Notes under the pieces: generated by a model | The model's database searches: none | Told to the model about the DNA's origin: nothing | What the model saw: only the letters and a program-made list of their open reading frames with translations | Program-made: the position numbers and the translations under genes | From: JAFDVL01 sp964631865 | Lineage (GTDB): Bacteria > Acidobacteriota > Blastocatellia > RBC074 | DNA length: 64,000 bases | Direction: 5' to 3' | Assembly (NCBI GenBank): GCA_964631865.1 | Contig: CAZWAK010000015.1 | Location: forward strand, 1-64,000 | Part shown: positions 17,589-25,365 of the stretch, in pieces | Position numbering within the stretch: position 1 is the stretch's first letter | Layout: the number at the start of each line of letters is the position of its first letter

Positions 17589-17891
17589 ATGCCCATCTCC
17601 AAAGAAGAAGTCACCAAAATCGCTACGCTCTCGAACCTCGCGCTAACGCCCGAAGAAACGGAATCGTTTTCGGTGCAACTCGCGGGCATCGTCGCCTACA
17701 TTGACCAGCTCAGCGAACTCGACACCGCGAACGTGAAAGCGTGGCAACAACGCAGCGCCGGCGATGCGACCGCTTCGTATGCGTCGCGCGAAGATCGTGT
17801 CGAGCCGAGCTTAGGCACAGACATTGCGCTGTCGAATGCGCCTGATCCTGACCTCGGCCATTTCGGTGTACCCAAAGTCATCGGCAGTTAG
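17589..17891 (+). CDS. gatC: Asp-tRNA(Asn)/Glu-tRNA(Gln) amidotransferase subunit GatC
   Basis: 100 residues. It follows the GatC pattern: ISKEEVTKIATLSNLALTPEE, then IVAYIDQLSELDTANVKAW, and a C-terminal REDRVEPSL...NAPDPDLGHFGVPKVI. GatC clamps GatA and GatB together in the complex that converts Glu-tRNA(Gln) or Asp-tRNA(Asn). It starts 2 bp after the preceding stop and 24 bp before gatA, so the three genes are probably co-transcribed. gatB is not in the window. Confidence 0.95.
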   Translation: MPISKEEVTKIATLSNLALTPEETESFSVQLAGIVAYIDQLSELDTANVKAWQQRSAGDATASYASREDRVEPSLGTDIALSNAPDPDLGHFGVPKVIGS

Positions 17892-17915
17892 CCTTCATCC
17901 CCGACCCAACGTTTC

Positions 17916-19340
17916 ATGAGCATCCATTTCTCCATTGACGAACTGCACCAACTTTATGCTTCCGGCGATGCGAAGCCGAGCGAAGTGATCGCTGCCGCAC
18001 TGGCGCGTATCGAACAAACGAACGAACGGCTCAACACCTTCATCACGATCAATAAAGACGCGGCTTTGCAGCAAGCACAGGCTGCCGACGCGAACATCAA
18101 AGACGCTCTCGCCACACAACCGCTCGCAGGCATTCCGGTCGCCGTCAAAGACAATATGTGTACGACGGGGCTGCGCACAACGTGCGGCTCGAAGATTCTC
18201 GGCAACTTCCTTCCGCCCTACACCGCGACCGCCGTTGCCAAGCTCGAAGCTGCGGGCGCGATCCTCGTCGGCAAAACGAATTGCGATGAATTTGCGATGG
18301 GGTCGTCGAATGAAAACTCGGCGTTCGGGCCAGTGCGCAATCCCGTCAATGAAGACTACGTGCCGGGCGGCAGTTCGGGCGGTTCTGCCGTCGCGGTCGC
18401 AGCGGATTTGTGTTCCGTGACGCTCGGTTCCGACACGGGCGGTTCGATTCGCCAACCCGCTTCGTTTTGCGGCGTCGTCGGATTGAAACCGACGTATGGT
18501 CGCGTGTCGCGCTACGGCCTTGTCGCGTTTGCATCATCGCTCGATCAAATTGGCCCATTTGGCAACAACGTCCGCGACGTCGCACGAACGCTCGGCGTGA
18601 TTGCGGGGCGAGATCGCTATGATGCGACATCCTCAAATCAACCTGTGCCGAATTTCGTGAATGCTTTGACTGGCGACATCAAAGGCTTGCGCATCGGCGT
18701 GCCGCCCGAATGCTTTGGCGAAGGGCTGGATGCGGAAGTCAAAGTGAGCGTCGAAGCCGCCATCCAGAAGCTCGCCGGACGCGGCGCGGAAATTGTCGAA
18801 GTCACATTGCCGCACTCGAAATATGTGGTTGCTGTTTACTACTTGATTGCGACCGCCGAAGCGTCATCGAACCTCGCGCGCTTCGATGGCGTGCGCTATG
18901 GCTATCGCTCCGCGACCGCGAAAACATTGGCTGAAATGTATCAGCACTCGCGCGACGAAGGTTTCGGCGCAGAAGTCAAACGCCGCATCATGCTCGGCAC
19001 ATTTGCGTTATCGTCGGGCTATTACGACGCCTATTACGAAAAAGCCCAGCGCGTCCGCACGATGCTGTGTCAGGACTTTGCCGCCGCGTTTGAGCAATGT
19101 GATGTGATTGCGACGCCGACCGCGCCGACGCCTGCTTTTAAGCTCGGCGAAAAAGTGGATGATCCGTTGGCGATGTATCTGGACGACATTTTCACGGTGA
19201 CGATCAACCTCGTCGGCGTGCCTGCGATCAGCGTTCCGTGCGGCACGTCGAGTGCGGGCTTGCCGATTGGCTTGCAGTTGATCGGGAATCATTTTGACGA
19301 AGCGCGGTTGCTGAATGCCGCGTATGCTTATGAAAATTGA
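17916..19340 (+). CDS. gatA: Asp-tRNA(Asn)/Glu-tRNA(Gln) amidotransferase subunit GatA
   Basis: Glutaminase/amidase subunit of GatCAB. The amidase signature is complete: catalytic Lys in VAVKDNMCTTG, the cis-Ser region PGGSSGGSAVAVAADL and the nucleophile region SDTGGSIRQPASFCGVVGLKPTYGR. The protein is 474 residues and stops at NAAYAYEN, about ten residues short of many homologues, which continue after the AYE motif; this is probably harmless. Its 3' end overlaps a non-functional extension of the next ORF by 26 bp. It follows gatC directly. Confidence 0.95.
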   Translation: MSIHFSIDELHQLYASGDAKPSEVIAAALARIEQTNERLNTFITINKDAALQQAQAADANIKDALATQPLAGIPVAVKDNMCTTGLRTTCGSKILGNFLPPYTATAVAKLEAAGAILVGKTNCDEFAMGSSNENSAFGPVRNPVNEDYVPGGSSGGSAVAVAADLCSVTLGSDTGGSIRQPASFCGVVGLKPTYGRVSRYGLVAFASSLDQIGPFGNNVRDVARTLGVIAGRDRYDATSSNQPVPNFVNALTGDIKGLRIGVPPECFGEGLDAEVKVSVEAAIQKLAGRGAEIVEVTLPHSKYVVAVYYLIATAEASSNLARFDGVRYGYRSATAKTLAEMYQHSRDEGFGAEVKRRIMLGTFALSSGYYDAYYEKAQRVRTMLCQDFAAAFEQCDVIATPTAPTPAFKLGEKVDDPLAMYLDDIFTVTINLVGVPAISVPCGTSSAGLPIGLQLIGNHFDEARLLNAAYAYEN

Positions 19341-19353
19341 ACCTACTACGACT

Positions 19354-20514
19354 ATGAAAACTCAACGCCGCGAATTTCTCAAAACTACTGGCCTTGCCAC
19401 TTTGTCTCTTGCTATGCCCGCTGCTGCCAAATCGAATGAACTGCTCGTCTATGTCGGCACGTACACGAACAAAGGCACGAGCGAGGGCATTTACGTTTGC
19501 AAACTGAATTTGGCGACAGGCGCGCTGACAAAATTCAGCTCAATCAAATCCGACAATCCGGCGTTTCTCGCGCTGGATCGCAAGCGCAGGTTTCTCTATG
19601 CCGCGAATGAAATCGGCGAGTTTGCGGGCAAAAAATCCGGCGCGGTCAGCGCGTTTGCCATCAACCAGAAAACCGGCGAACTCACGTTCCTCAATCAGCA
19701 GGCGACGAACAGCCCGGGGCCGTGCAGCGTCATTGTGGACAAAACCGGCAAATGCGTGCTGACCGCGAATTATTCGGGCGGCAGCATCACGGCGTTTCCG
19801 GTCAAGCCCGACGGCAGCTTGAGCGAGGCGAGTGATCTCGTTCAGCATCAAGGCTCCAGCGTGAACCCAGATCGGCAGAAAGAGCCGCATGCGCACACGA
19901 TCATCATTGACGACAGCAATCGCTTTGCGTTTTGCGCGGACTTGGGAATGGACAAGGTGATGATTTACAAACTTGATGCGAGGCGCGGCAAGTTGACGCC
20001 GAATACGCAGGCTTTCGCGCCCGTCAAATCTGGGGCTGGGCCGCGTCATTTCAAGCTTCATCCGAACAACAAATTTGCCTACGTCATCAATGAATTGGAT
20101 TCGACGGTCACGGCCTTTGCGTATGACAAGACGCAAGGCACGCTGAAAGAAATCCAAACGATTCCCACGTTGCCGGGCGATTTTACAGGGATGAATTACT
20201 GCGCCGACATTCACGTGCATCCTTCCGGCAAATTCCTGTACGGCTCCAATCGCGGGCACGACAGCATCGTCGCGTTTGCGGTGGATGGCGCGACAGGCAG
20301 GCTGAGCGTCGTTCAGCATCAAGCGACGGGTGGCAAATGGCCGCGCAATTTCGCGGTTGATCCGACCGGGCAATTTTTATTGGTCGCCAATCAGAACACG
20401 GACAACATTGTGGTCTTTCGTCTGAACCAACAAAACGGTCAGCTCACGCCCACCGGGCACACGCTGGAACTCCCCCTGCCGGTCTGCCTGAAACTGATCC
20501 CGAGTTTTTCCTGA
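19354..20514 (+). CDS. Tat-exported lactonase-family seven-bladed beta-propeller (Pgl-like)
   Basis: 386 residues starting with a twin-arginine signal (QRREFLKTTG then a hydrophobic stretch ending AAA). The mature part has repeating propeller blades (LLVYVGTYT, FLYAANEIGEF, CVLTANYSGGSITAF, FAFCADLGMDKVMIYKLD, FAYVINELDSTVTAF, FLYGSNRGHDSIVAFAVD, FLLVANQNTDNIVVFRL) of the lactonase family that includes 6-phosphogluconolactonase Pgl and muconate cycloisomerases. Export argues against a role in the cytosolic pentose phosphate pathway; a periplasmic sugar-lactone or a different substrate is likely. It starts 13 bp after gatA. Confidence 0.88.
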   Translation: MKTQRREFLKTTGLATLSLAMPAAAKSNELLVYVGTYTNKGTSEGIYVCKLNLATGALTKFSSIKSDNPAFLALDRKRRFLYAANEIGEFAGKKSGAVSAFAINQKTGELTFLNQQATNSPGPCSVIVDKTGKCVLTANYSGGSITAFPVKPDGSLSEASDLVQHQGSSVNPDRQKEPHAHTIIIDDSNRFAFCADLGMDKVMIYKLDARRGKLTPNTQAFAPVKSGAGPRHFKLHPNNKFAYVINELDSTVTAFAYDKTQGTLKEIQTIPTLPGDFTGMNYCADIHVHPSGKFLYGSNRGHDSIVAFAVDGATGRLSVVQHQATGGKWPRNFAVDPTGQFLLVANQNTDNIVVFRLNQQNGQLTPTGHTLELPLPVCLKLIPSFS

Positions 20515-21307
20515 GACCTCTTCTGCTTTGCAAAAATATAGCGAAAGGATGTTAACTTATCACTTGACTCCCTTCGGCGCTGTGTGTATTCTCCCCCTCG
20601 CTAGGCTAACTAATCTTTGTTTAAGAAAAGTGATTGTTAGACAATTACTCATTCTGGCTGAGAAGTACAGACTATAGTGACTTTAGAATGGGCAGTTCCT
20701 TGTGAGCTAACCTGGCGAAAGCAAAGTTGCTATATTCGCAGTTTCCAGACACTGGTGGCGTGGTACTGCGGATTGCTAGTCACACCACTTCGTGCTCAAG
20801 AAAACAGGCGTTTCTTTAGCAGAGCAAGGTGCTGGGAGTTTTCTTGAAAATTAAGCAAGAAACCCCTAAGCATTTGTAACGTTGGTATAAGAAACCAACC
20901 CTCAATTCCTGAGTTGTACCCGGCAGCAACTTAGTATTCCCCCATATTACTGTTTCGTTACCTTTCGGAGTGCCCCAGTACTCCTTCCTTGGTGTTTCTA
21001 CTGTAAAGCGCAAGGAATCGCGATTTTTTTGGGGACTGTTCGGAAAGCGAACTACACGGTCAGGTGTACGTGTATGCCATTTGCCCCAGCAACAAAATGT
21101 CTAAAAGGCACTCACAAAATGCTTCTATCTCTCAGGGCGAAGTTCTGTCGTTTTTTTCCTGTAGTTAGTCGCGCTTTGCATTGCGCTGAAAAAAAGTCGT
21201 TGCAAGGCAACGGAGGCTGTGTTGGCACGAACATTATTGAGGCCCGGCAGCGGTAGAAGAGAACGCTCCTGGCAACGCTAGAGCGAAGGACATCAGGTGG
21301 AACCCTT
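20515..21307. other. Long AT-richer leader region upstream of the EPS locus
   Basis: Nearly 800 bp without a convincing gene, between the lactonase gene and the first EPS genes. The short ORFs in it (65 residues on the minus strand, 75 on the plus strand) lack recognisable content and codon bias. It contains a promoter-like element (20564-20592) and several short inverted repeats. Its length and composition suggest a regulatory leader or decayed DNA at the locus boundary. No riboswitch could be recognised. Confidence 0.5.
20564..20592 (+). promoter_or_regulatory. Sigma-70-type promoter candidate before the EPS locus
   Basis: TTGACT (20564-20569) and TATTCT (20587-20592) are separated by exactly 17 bp, close to the TTGACA/TATAAT consensus. 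It would give a long 5' leader of about 700 nt to the EPS operon. Confidence 0.45.
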
Positions 21308-21517
21308 ATGTTGTTATTGATCACTCAGCAAGAGCCTTTCCTGCTGCTGTTATTGGGAATTTTATTGCTGTGTGTGGCGGCAGGGCTGGAGCGGAATCGG
21401 CTGAGTTGGATGAAAAGCAAATTCGTCGGGAAGGGACTCGAGGCTCGGTCATTGCTATCGCACAAACGAGTCTCCCCAACCATTAACTATCATCGAGGTC
21501 GCAATGGGAAATATTAG
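21308..21517 (+). CDS. Hypothetical small membrane protein
   Basis: 69 residues, unrecognised. The N terminus is one strong hydrophobic segment (PFLLLLLGILLLCVAAGL), followed by a basic, presumably cytoplasmic tail. AGGTGG lies 7 bp before the ATG and the stop overlaps the start of the Wzz-like gene by 14 bp, both arguing for a real coupled gene. The alternative is that it is a chance ORF in the leader. No function is offered. Confidence 0.4.
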   Translation: MLLLITQQEPFLLLLLGILLLCVAAGLERNRLSWMKSKFVGKGLEARSLLSHKRVSPTINYHRGRNGKY

Positions 21518-23066
21518 ACCACGCAAAATAAGTGAATTAGCGGCTGTTATCTGGCAGCGTAAAGGCGTCATTATTTTAGTGACGACAGCAATGTTGCTCG
21601 CAACAATACTCATCGTCAAACGGATCCCGGATACCTACGAATCACGCGGACTTGTGATTGTTTCTGCCGCTGCTGCGGACTCGCCCGTGGTGACTTCACA
21701 AATCACGGCAGCTTCTCAGCAACTAACCAGTCAGCATCAACTCACCGCACTGGTGCGCAAATACTCATTGTACCCGGCCCTGAAAGACGAAGATGCCATT
21801 CAGGTCTTGGGCAAAGCGATTAAGACGGAAGTCAAGCAGCGGGGCTATTATCCCGATGGCCCGGAATCCTTCAAAGTTTCATATCGCCACCCCGATCCTA
21901 AACTGGCGCAGCAGGTTGTGAGTGAGTTGGTCGAGGTATTCAATCAATCCAATGAAACAACGAAAAAACAAGCAGGGCAGGAACTGAACAAACTGGGGCA
22001 GGAGTTGACAGAAGTGGAAACCCAGCTTCAGAAATTAGCCGCTTTGGCCAAACAAGAGGAGCGCCTGCTGCAAAGTGGGCCGAAAGTCGTTACGGATTCT
22101 ACGGCGGTCCATACGCAACGGATCACAACCATTGAGGCAATTGGAAGTTTGACCGATAAACAATTTAGTCTGGAACAGCAAATTGCAGCTCTCAAGAAAC
22201 AAATTGCCGACCAGGAAAAACTGGTGAAACAGACCGCTCCCCCCAGCCCTTCAAAAAGTGCGCAAGGGCCGCTGTTGGTACGCAAAGCCGAATTAGAAGC
22301 TCAACTCAAGGAGTACGCGAAGCAATACACGGCCAAAAACCCGAAAGTGATTACCGCACAAACGGCATTGGCGGAGGTCAATCGCCAATTGGCGGCTTTG
22401 GAAGCGACACCCGATGGCGAGTTCTCCGCCGCCGCCTCGTTAGAAGCACAGGAACTACGAGCGTATCGGCGAGACTTAAATCGGCTCGAAGCCGACTTGG
22501 AGATCACCCGTCGTGAGTTGACGCGCAAACAGGAGTTCCTGGCCAAGTTGCCGTCGGTAGACCCTAACGCTGTATACACGAAACCAGATACGACAACACC
22601 GACTGAGCAGCCTGCGAATCTTGAGGGAGCCGTTTATGCCAACCTCAGTGAACGCTATCGAACCTTGCTGGCACGGCGCGAGGGGTTGCAGAAAATTGTG
22701 ACTGGAACGGGCGTGTTTCAGGTTCTGGATTATCCGGTTCTGGCACAAGTTCCAGTCGGCCCAAACCGTCTGCTCTTCAAATTATTAGGCGCGGCTTTGG
22801 GATTGCTGATCGGGCTGGCCGTTGCTTTGGCGCTTGAATTGCCCCGCTTGACCCGGATTCAGGATGAGCGAGACGTAGATTACCTGTTAGGCGCTCCGGT
22901 CTTAGCCTTGATTCCTGAGACGTTAACTCCTGCCGAAAGCACGCGCGTGCAGCGCCTGCATTTGGCCCGCGGAGTTTTGGTGCTGATGTTGGTGGGAGGG
23001 CTGATCCCGGCAGTTTATTTTTTACTTAAGGGCATCGGCGTCCTCCAAATGTTGGGCGGGCGCTAA
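21504..23066 (+). CDS. Wzz/GumC-like polysaccharide co-polymerase
   Basis: 520-residue inner-membrane chain-length regulator. An N-terminal TM (VIILVTTAMLLATILIV) leads to a large periplasmic coiled-coil region (about residues 140-370, Gln/Glu/Leu heptads such as LNKLGQELTEVETQLQKL), then the YANLSERYRTLLARREGLQKI segment. A Pro-rich LDYPVLAQVPVGPNRLLF precedes TM2, a short cytosolic loop and a third hydrophobic segment at the C terminus. These proteins control EPS chain length and link Wzy polymerase to the Wza export pore; here the next genes are the CpsD-like ATPase and the Wza-like protein, the standard order. No kinase domain is fused. Confidence 0.9.
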   Translation: MGNIRPRKISELAAVIWQRKGVIILVTTAMLLATILIVKRIPDTYESRGLVIVSAAAADSPVVTSQITAASQQLTSQHQLTALVRKYSLYPALKDEDAIQVLGKAIKTEVKQRGYYPDGPESFKVSYRHPDPKLAQQVVSELVEVFNQSNETTKKQAGQELNKLGQELTEVETQLQKLAALAKQEERLLQSGPKVVTDSTAVHTQRITTIEAIGSLTDKQFSLEQQIAALKKQIADQEKLVKQTAPPSPSKSAQGPLLVRKAELEAQLKEYAKQYTAKNPKVITAQTALAEVNRQLAALEATPDGEFSAAASLEAQELRAYRRDLNRLEADLEITRRELTRKQEFLAKLPSVDPNAVYTKPDTTTPTEQPANLEGAVYANLSERYRTLLARREGLQKIVTGTGVFQVLDYPVLAQVPVGPNRLLFKLLGAALGLLIGLAVALALELPRLTRIQDERDVDYLLGAPVLALIPETLTPAESTRVQRLHLARGVLVLMLVGGLIPAVYFLLKGIGVLQMLGGR

Positions 23067-23092
23067 TTTTATGACTTCGAAGGAGATCTGAA

Positions 23093-23992
23093 ATGGGTAA
23101 GGTTTTTGAGGCAGTCAGCAATAATGAGGACGAATCTCTATCTGAGCCAGACGTGGAAGCGCAAGAACAGGAGCATCCGCACAATGAGCAAGGCACCTTT
23201 TTGGCCCGCACCAATGGTCGCATGCTGGAACCTGTGGAAAAAATCAATCTGAAACGTGCTCCCTCCACTGCGCTGGCTGAAAAAGACCGGTTCCGGTTGG
23301 ACGAATTCGCCCTCGTGCGCAAAGCGTTGGCTCGGACCCGGGCGGTCACGCTTGATCCTGATCGCCTGGCGCCCCACTTGGTGACGTTGCAGGAACTGCC
23401 CTCGCCCGAAGCCGAGCAGCAATATCGCCGTCTTGCTGTCGGGTTGATTACGGCGGCGATGGATCGGCCTTTCAAGCGCATTTTGTTCACCTCCGCACAG
23501 CACGGGGAGGGACGCACGTCGGTCATGCTGAATCTCGCCGGCACGCTGGCCCGCGCCCGCAAGCGCGTGCTTGTCATTGAGACAGACCTCACGCGCCCGT
23601 CTGTGATGCGTTTGCTGGGGTTGGAGTCTGAAGTCGGAATAGCAGAAGTGTTCACCGATAATGCGCGCCTCGATGAGGCCGCTGTTACGATTCAGCCCTT
23701 CGGCATCACCGTTCTGGTCACGCGGGAAGCGATTGACAACCCGGCAGAAATTCTCGCTTCCAATGAATTCCGTGAACTGCTCAATCTGTTCGAGCAGGAC
23801 TTCGATTTTATTCTCTTTGACTCGCCCCCTTTGTTGGATTCCGCCGATGCCAATTTGCTGACGCGCATGGTGGATACAACGTTGTTAGTGATTCGCCCCG
23901 GCAAAACGAGTACCGCGCAAATGGCCCAGGCCGTCGCGTTGCTCGACCGGGAAGACATCTCCGGGGTGGTAATGAACCGTGTCCCGCATTGA
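23093..23992 (+). CDS. CpsD/BY-kinase-like ATPase with altered P-loop
   Basis: 299 residues. After a 120-residue charged N-terminal region, a Mrp/MinD-type domain begins (ILFTSAQHGEGRTSVMLNLA). In BY-kinases the P-loop reads GEGKT/S; here the invariant Lys is Arg (about residue 144). Walker A' reads VIETDLTRP where the family has VDADLRRP. Walker B FILFDSPP is normal. There is no C-terminal tyrosine cluster. It is therefore probably not a conventional tyrosine kinase, although it sits exactly where one belongs, between the Wzz-like and Wza-like genes. AAGGAG precedes the ATG. Confidence 0.87.
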   Translation: MGKVFEAVSNNEDESLSEPDVEAQEQEHPHNEQGTFLARTNGRMLEPVEKINLKRAPSTALAEKDRFRLDEFALVRKALARTRAVTLDPDRLAPHLVTLQELPSPEAEQQYRRLAVGLITAAMDRPFKRILFTSAQHGEGRTSVMLNLAGTLARARKRVLVIETDLTRPSVMRLLGLESEVGIAEVFTDNARLDEAAVTIQPFGITVLVTREAIDNPAEILASNEFRELLNLFEQDFDFILFDSPPLLDSADANLLTRMVDTTLLVIRPGKTSTAQMAQAVALLDREDISGVVMNRVPH

Positions 23993-24047
23993 TGAGAGGC
24001 TGCCCCGCCCCATCATCGTGCATTACCCGAAGCATTGAGGAGACGTT

Positions 24048-24854
24048 ATGAATAAGCATCTTTGTCCCGCGAGTTGCTGCGTGCCTCGCCTAATCCTGAC
24101 CAGCTTGATCGTTGCCTTGGTGGTTTGTCTCAGCCTGTCCGTTAGGGCGCAACAGACCGCCACGCTGACCAAAGAAAAATCTACCGCGATCAAAACCGAA
24201 GGCACTCAACCACCTGCGCAGGCGGGAGTTTCTGAGGAGCAGGTGTTTCAAAACGCCTATCGCAAGTTTTACGAAAGCTACAAGCTTGGCCCGAACGACG
24301 AACTGGCCATCCGCGTGCAAGGCGAGCCGGAATACTCACTGGAAAAAGTCAAAATCTCGCCCGTTGGTCGCATCTATCATCCGCTCCTCGGCGATGTCGA
24401 AGTCGCCGGGCGAACCGTTCAGCAATTGACCGAGGAACTGGCCAAAGAACTGACCGAATACCTGCTGAACCCGAAGGTGAGCATTTCGCTCCTGGAAACC
24501 AGAAGCGCCAAGGTCGGCGTGCTGGGCGAAGTGGTGAATCCGGGCATCCTCGTGATGGCGGAGCCGATGCGCGTGCTGGACGCGATCAAGGCGGCGGGCG
24601 GCTTTAGCGACTTAGGCAGCAAATCCAATGTCATTGTCTATTCGCAGGCCGAAAATGGTGCCATTAGCAAGCGTCAAGTGAACATCGCCAAGCTGCTGGA
24701 CGGCAAAACCTCGGCGCAGGAAAACGTTGAGTTGCATCCGGGCGACACGGTCGAGGTGCAAGGCAATGCCAAGAAAAAGGTCGGCGTCATCATGTCCCTC
24801 ACCGGCCTCAGCAATTTTATGAATGTGGTGGGGCGCGGAGGCGGAGGGCGCTGA
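24048..24854 (+). CDS. Wza-like polysaccharide export protein
   Basis: 268 residues with a signal peptide (LILTSLIVALVVCLSLSVRA). A Poly_export domain follows (YKLGPNDELAIRVQGEPEYSLEKVKISPVGRIYHPLLGDVEVAGRTVQQL) and then one SLBB domain (VGVLGEVVNPGILVMAEPMRVLDAIKAAGGFSD). It lacks the long C-terminal amphipathic helix of E. coli Wza, as do many short homologues, so outer-membrane insertion may need a partner. No lipobox is evident. The C terminus ends in Gly/Arg. It follows the Wzz-like and CpsD-like genes, completing the export/co-polymerase set. Confidence 0.92.
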   Translation: MNKHLCPASCCVPRLILTSLIVALVVCLSLSVRAQQTATLTKEKSTAIKTEGTQPPAQAGVSEEQVFQNAYRKFYESYKLGPNDELAIRVQGEPEYSLEKVKISPVGRIYHPLLGDVEVAGRTVQQLTEELAKELTEYLLNPKVSISLLETRSAKVGVLGEVVNPGILVMAEPMRVLDAIKAAGGFSDLGSKSNVIVYSQAENGAISKRQVNIAKLLDGKTSAQENVELHPGDTVEVQGNAKKKVGVIMSLTGLSNFMNVVGRGGGGR

Positions 24855-24878
24855 AGAGTTTACGAAGGGAGGTTAGCA

Positions 24879-25343
24879 ATGAATCTACAAGGTGAGAATG
24901 GCTCCTCGAATCTACCGGGCTTGAATGGCTCCTCCTCGTTGGTGGATTCGCCTCACCATCAGCTCGAGACGGCTATGAATTCTACGGACGCAGAGTTGGG
25001 TGAACACCATATCCGGGACGGGTTTGCCCGGCACACCCCGCTTTCAATCTTCGTGCGCGAACGCCTGACCGAACTGGGCATGAAGCAGGCCGATTTCTGC
25101 CGCCTGAACATGTTTGATCAAGGCATGCTCTCGCGCATTCAGAACTCGATGGTCTTCAACCTGAATCTGGAAAGCGCCCTGCGCTTGGCGATTGGCCTGC
25201 GAGTTTCGCCCCTCAAAATTCTCGAATTGATTGAACGCCCGGACTTACACCAATTGATCCTGGGGGCGTATGCCCATGAGTTGCCCGAACTGGCGACGTT
25301 GTCATCGCACCCGAACCCACAAATCCCCCGAAACGCCCCATAA
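24879..25343 (+). CDS. Cryptic XRE-like helix-turn-helix protein in the EPS operon
   Basis: 154 residues. The central segment (about 60-120) has the pattern of an XRE/Cro-C1 HTH: SIFVRERLTELGMKQADFCR, then MLSRIQNS, then LESALRLAIGLRVSPLKILELI, i.e. helix, recognition helix and the conserved spacing to a final helix. Flanks are Ser/Gly/Asn-rich and probably disordered. GGGAGG lies before the ATG. Position inside the operon between the export protein and a glycosyltransferase suggests a local regulator, but a non-DNA-binding role is possible. Confidence 0.65.
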   Translation: MNLQGENGSSNLPGLNGSSSLVDSPHHQLETAMNSTDAELGEHHIRDGFARHTPLSIFVRERLTELGMKQADFCRLNMFDQGMLSRIQNSMVFNLNLESALRLAIGLRVSPLKILELIERPDLHQLILGAYAHELPELATLSSHPNPQIPRNAP

Positions 25344-25365
25344 CCTACGAATGGAGAGTCACCAG

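Noticed and set aside
20761..20776. Sigma-54-like sequence TGGTAC...TTGC in the EPS leader
   Set aside because: The GG and GC doublets are spaced one base too far for a -24/-12 promoter and no activator site is visible.
20700..20800. Possible c-di-GMP (GEMM) riboswitch in the EPS leader
   Set aside because: A GAAAGCAAAG stretch recalls part of the motif, but the required paired segments and conserved blocks could not be matched.
21250..21256. GCGGTAG resembling the ops element of RfaH-controlled capsule operons
   Set aside because: Only 7 of 8 core bases match, RfaH control is known from Proteobacteria, and no JUMPstart context is present.
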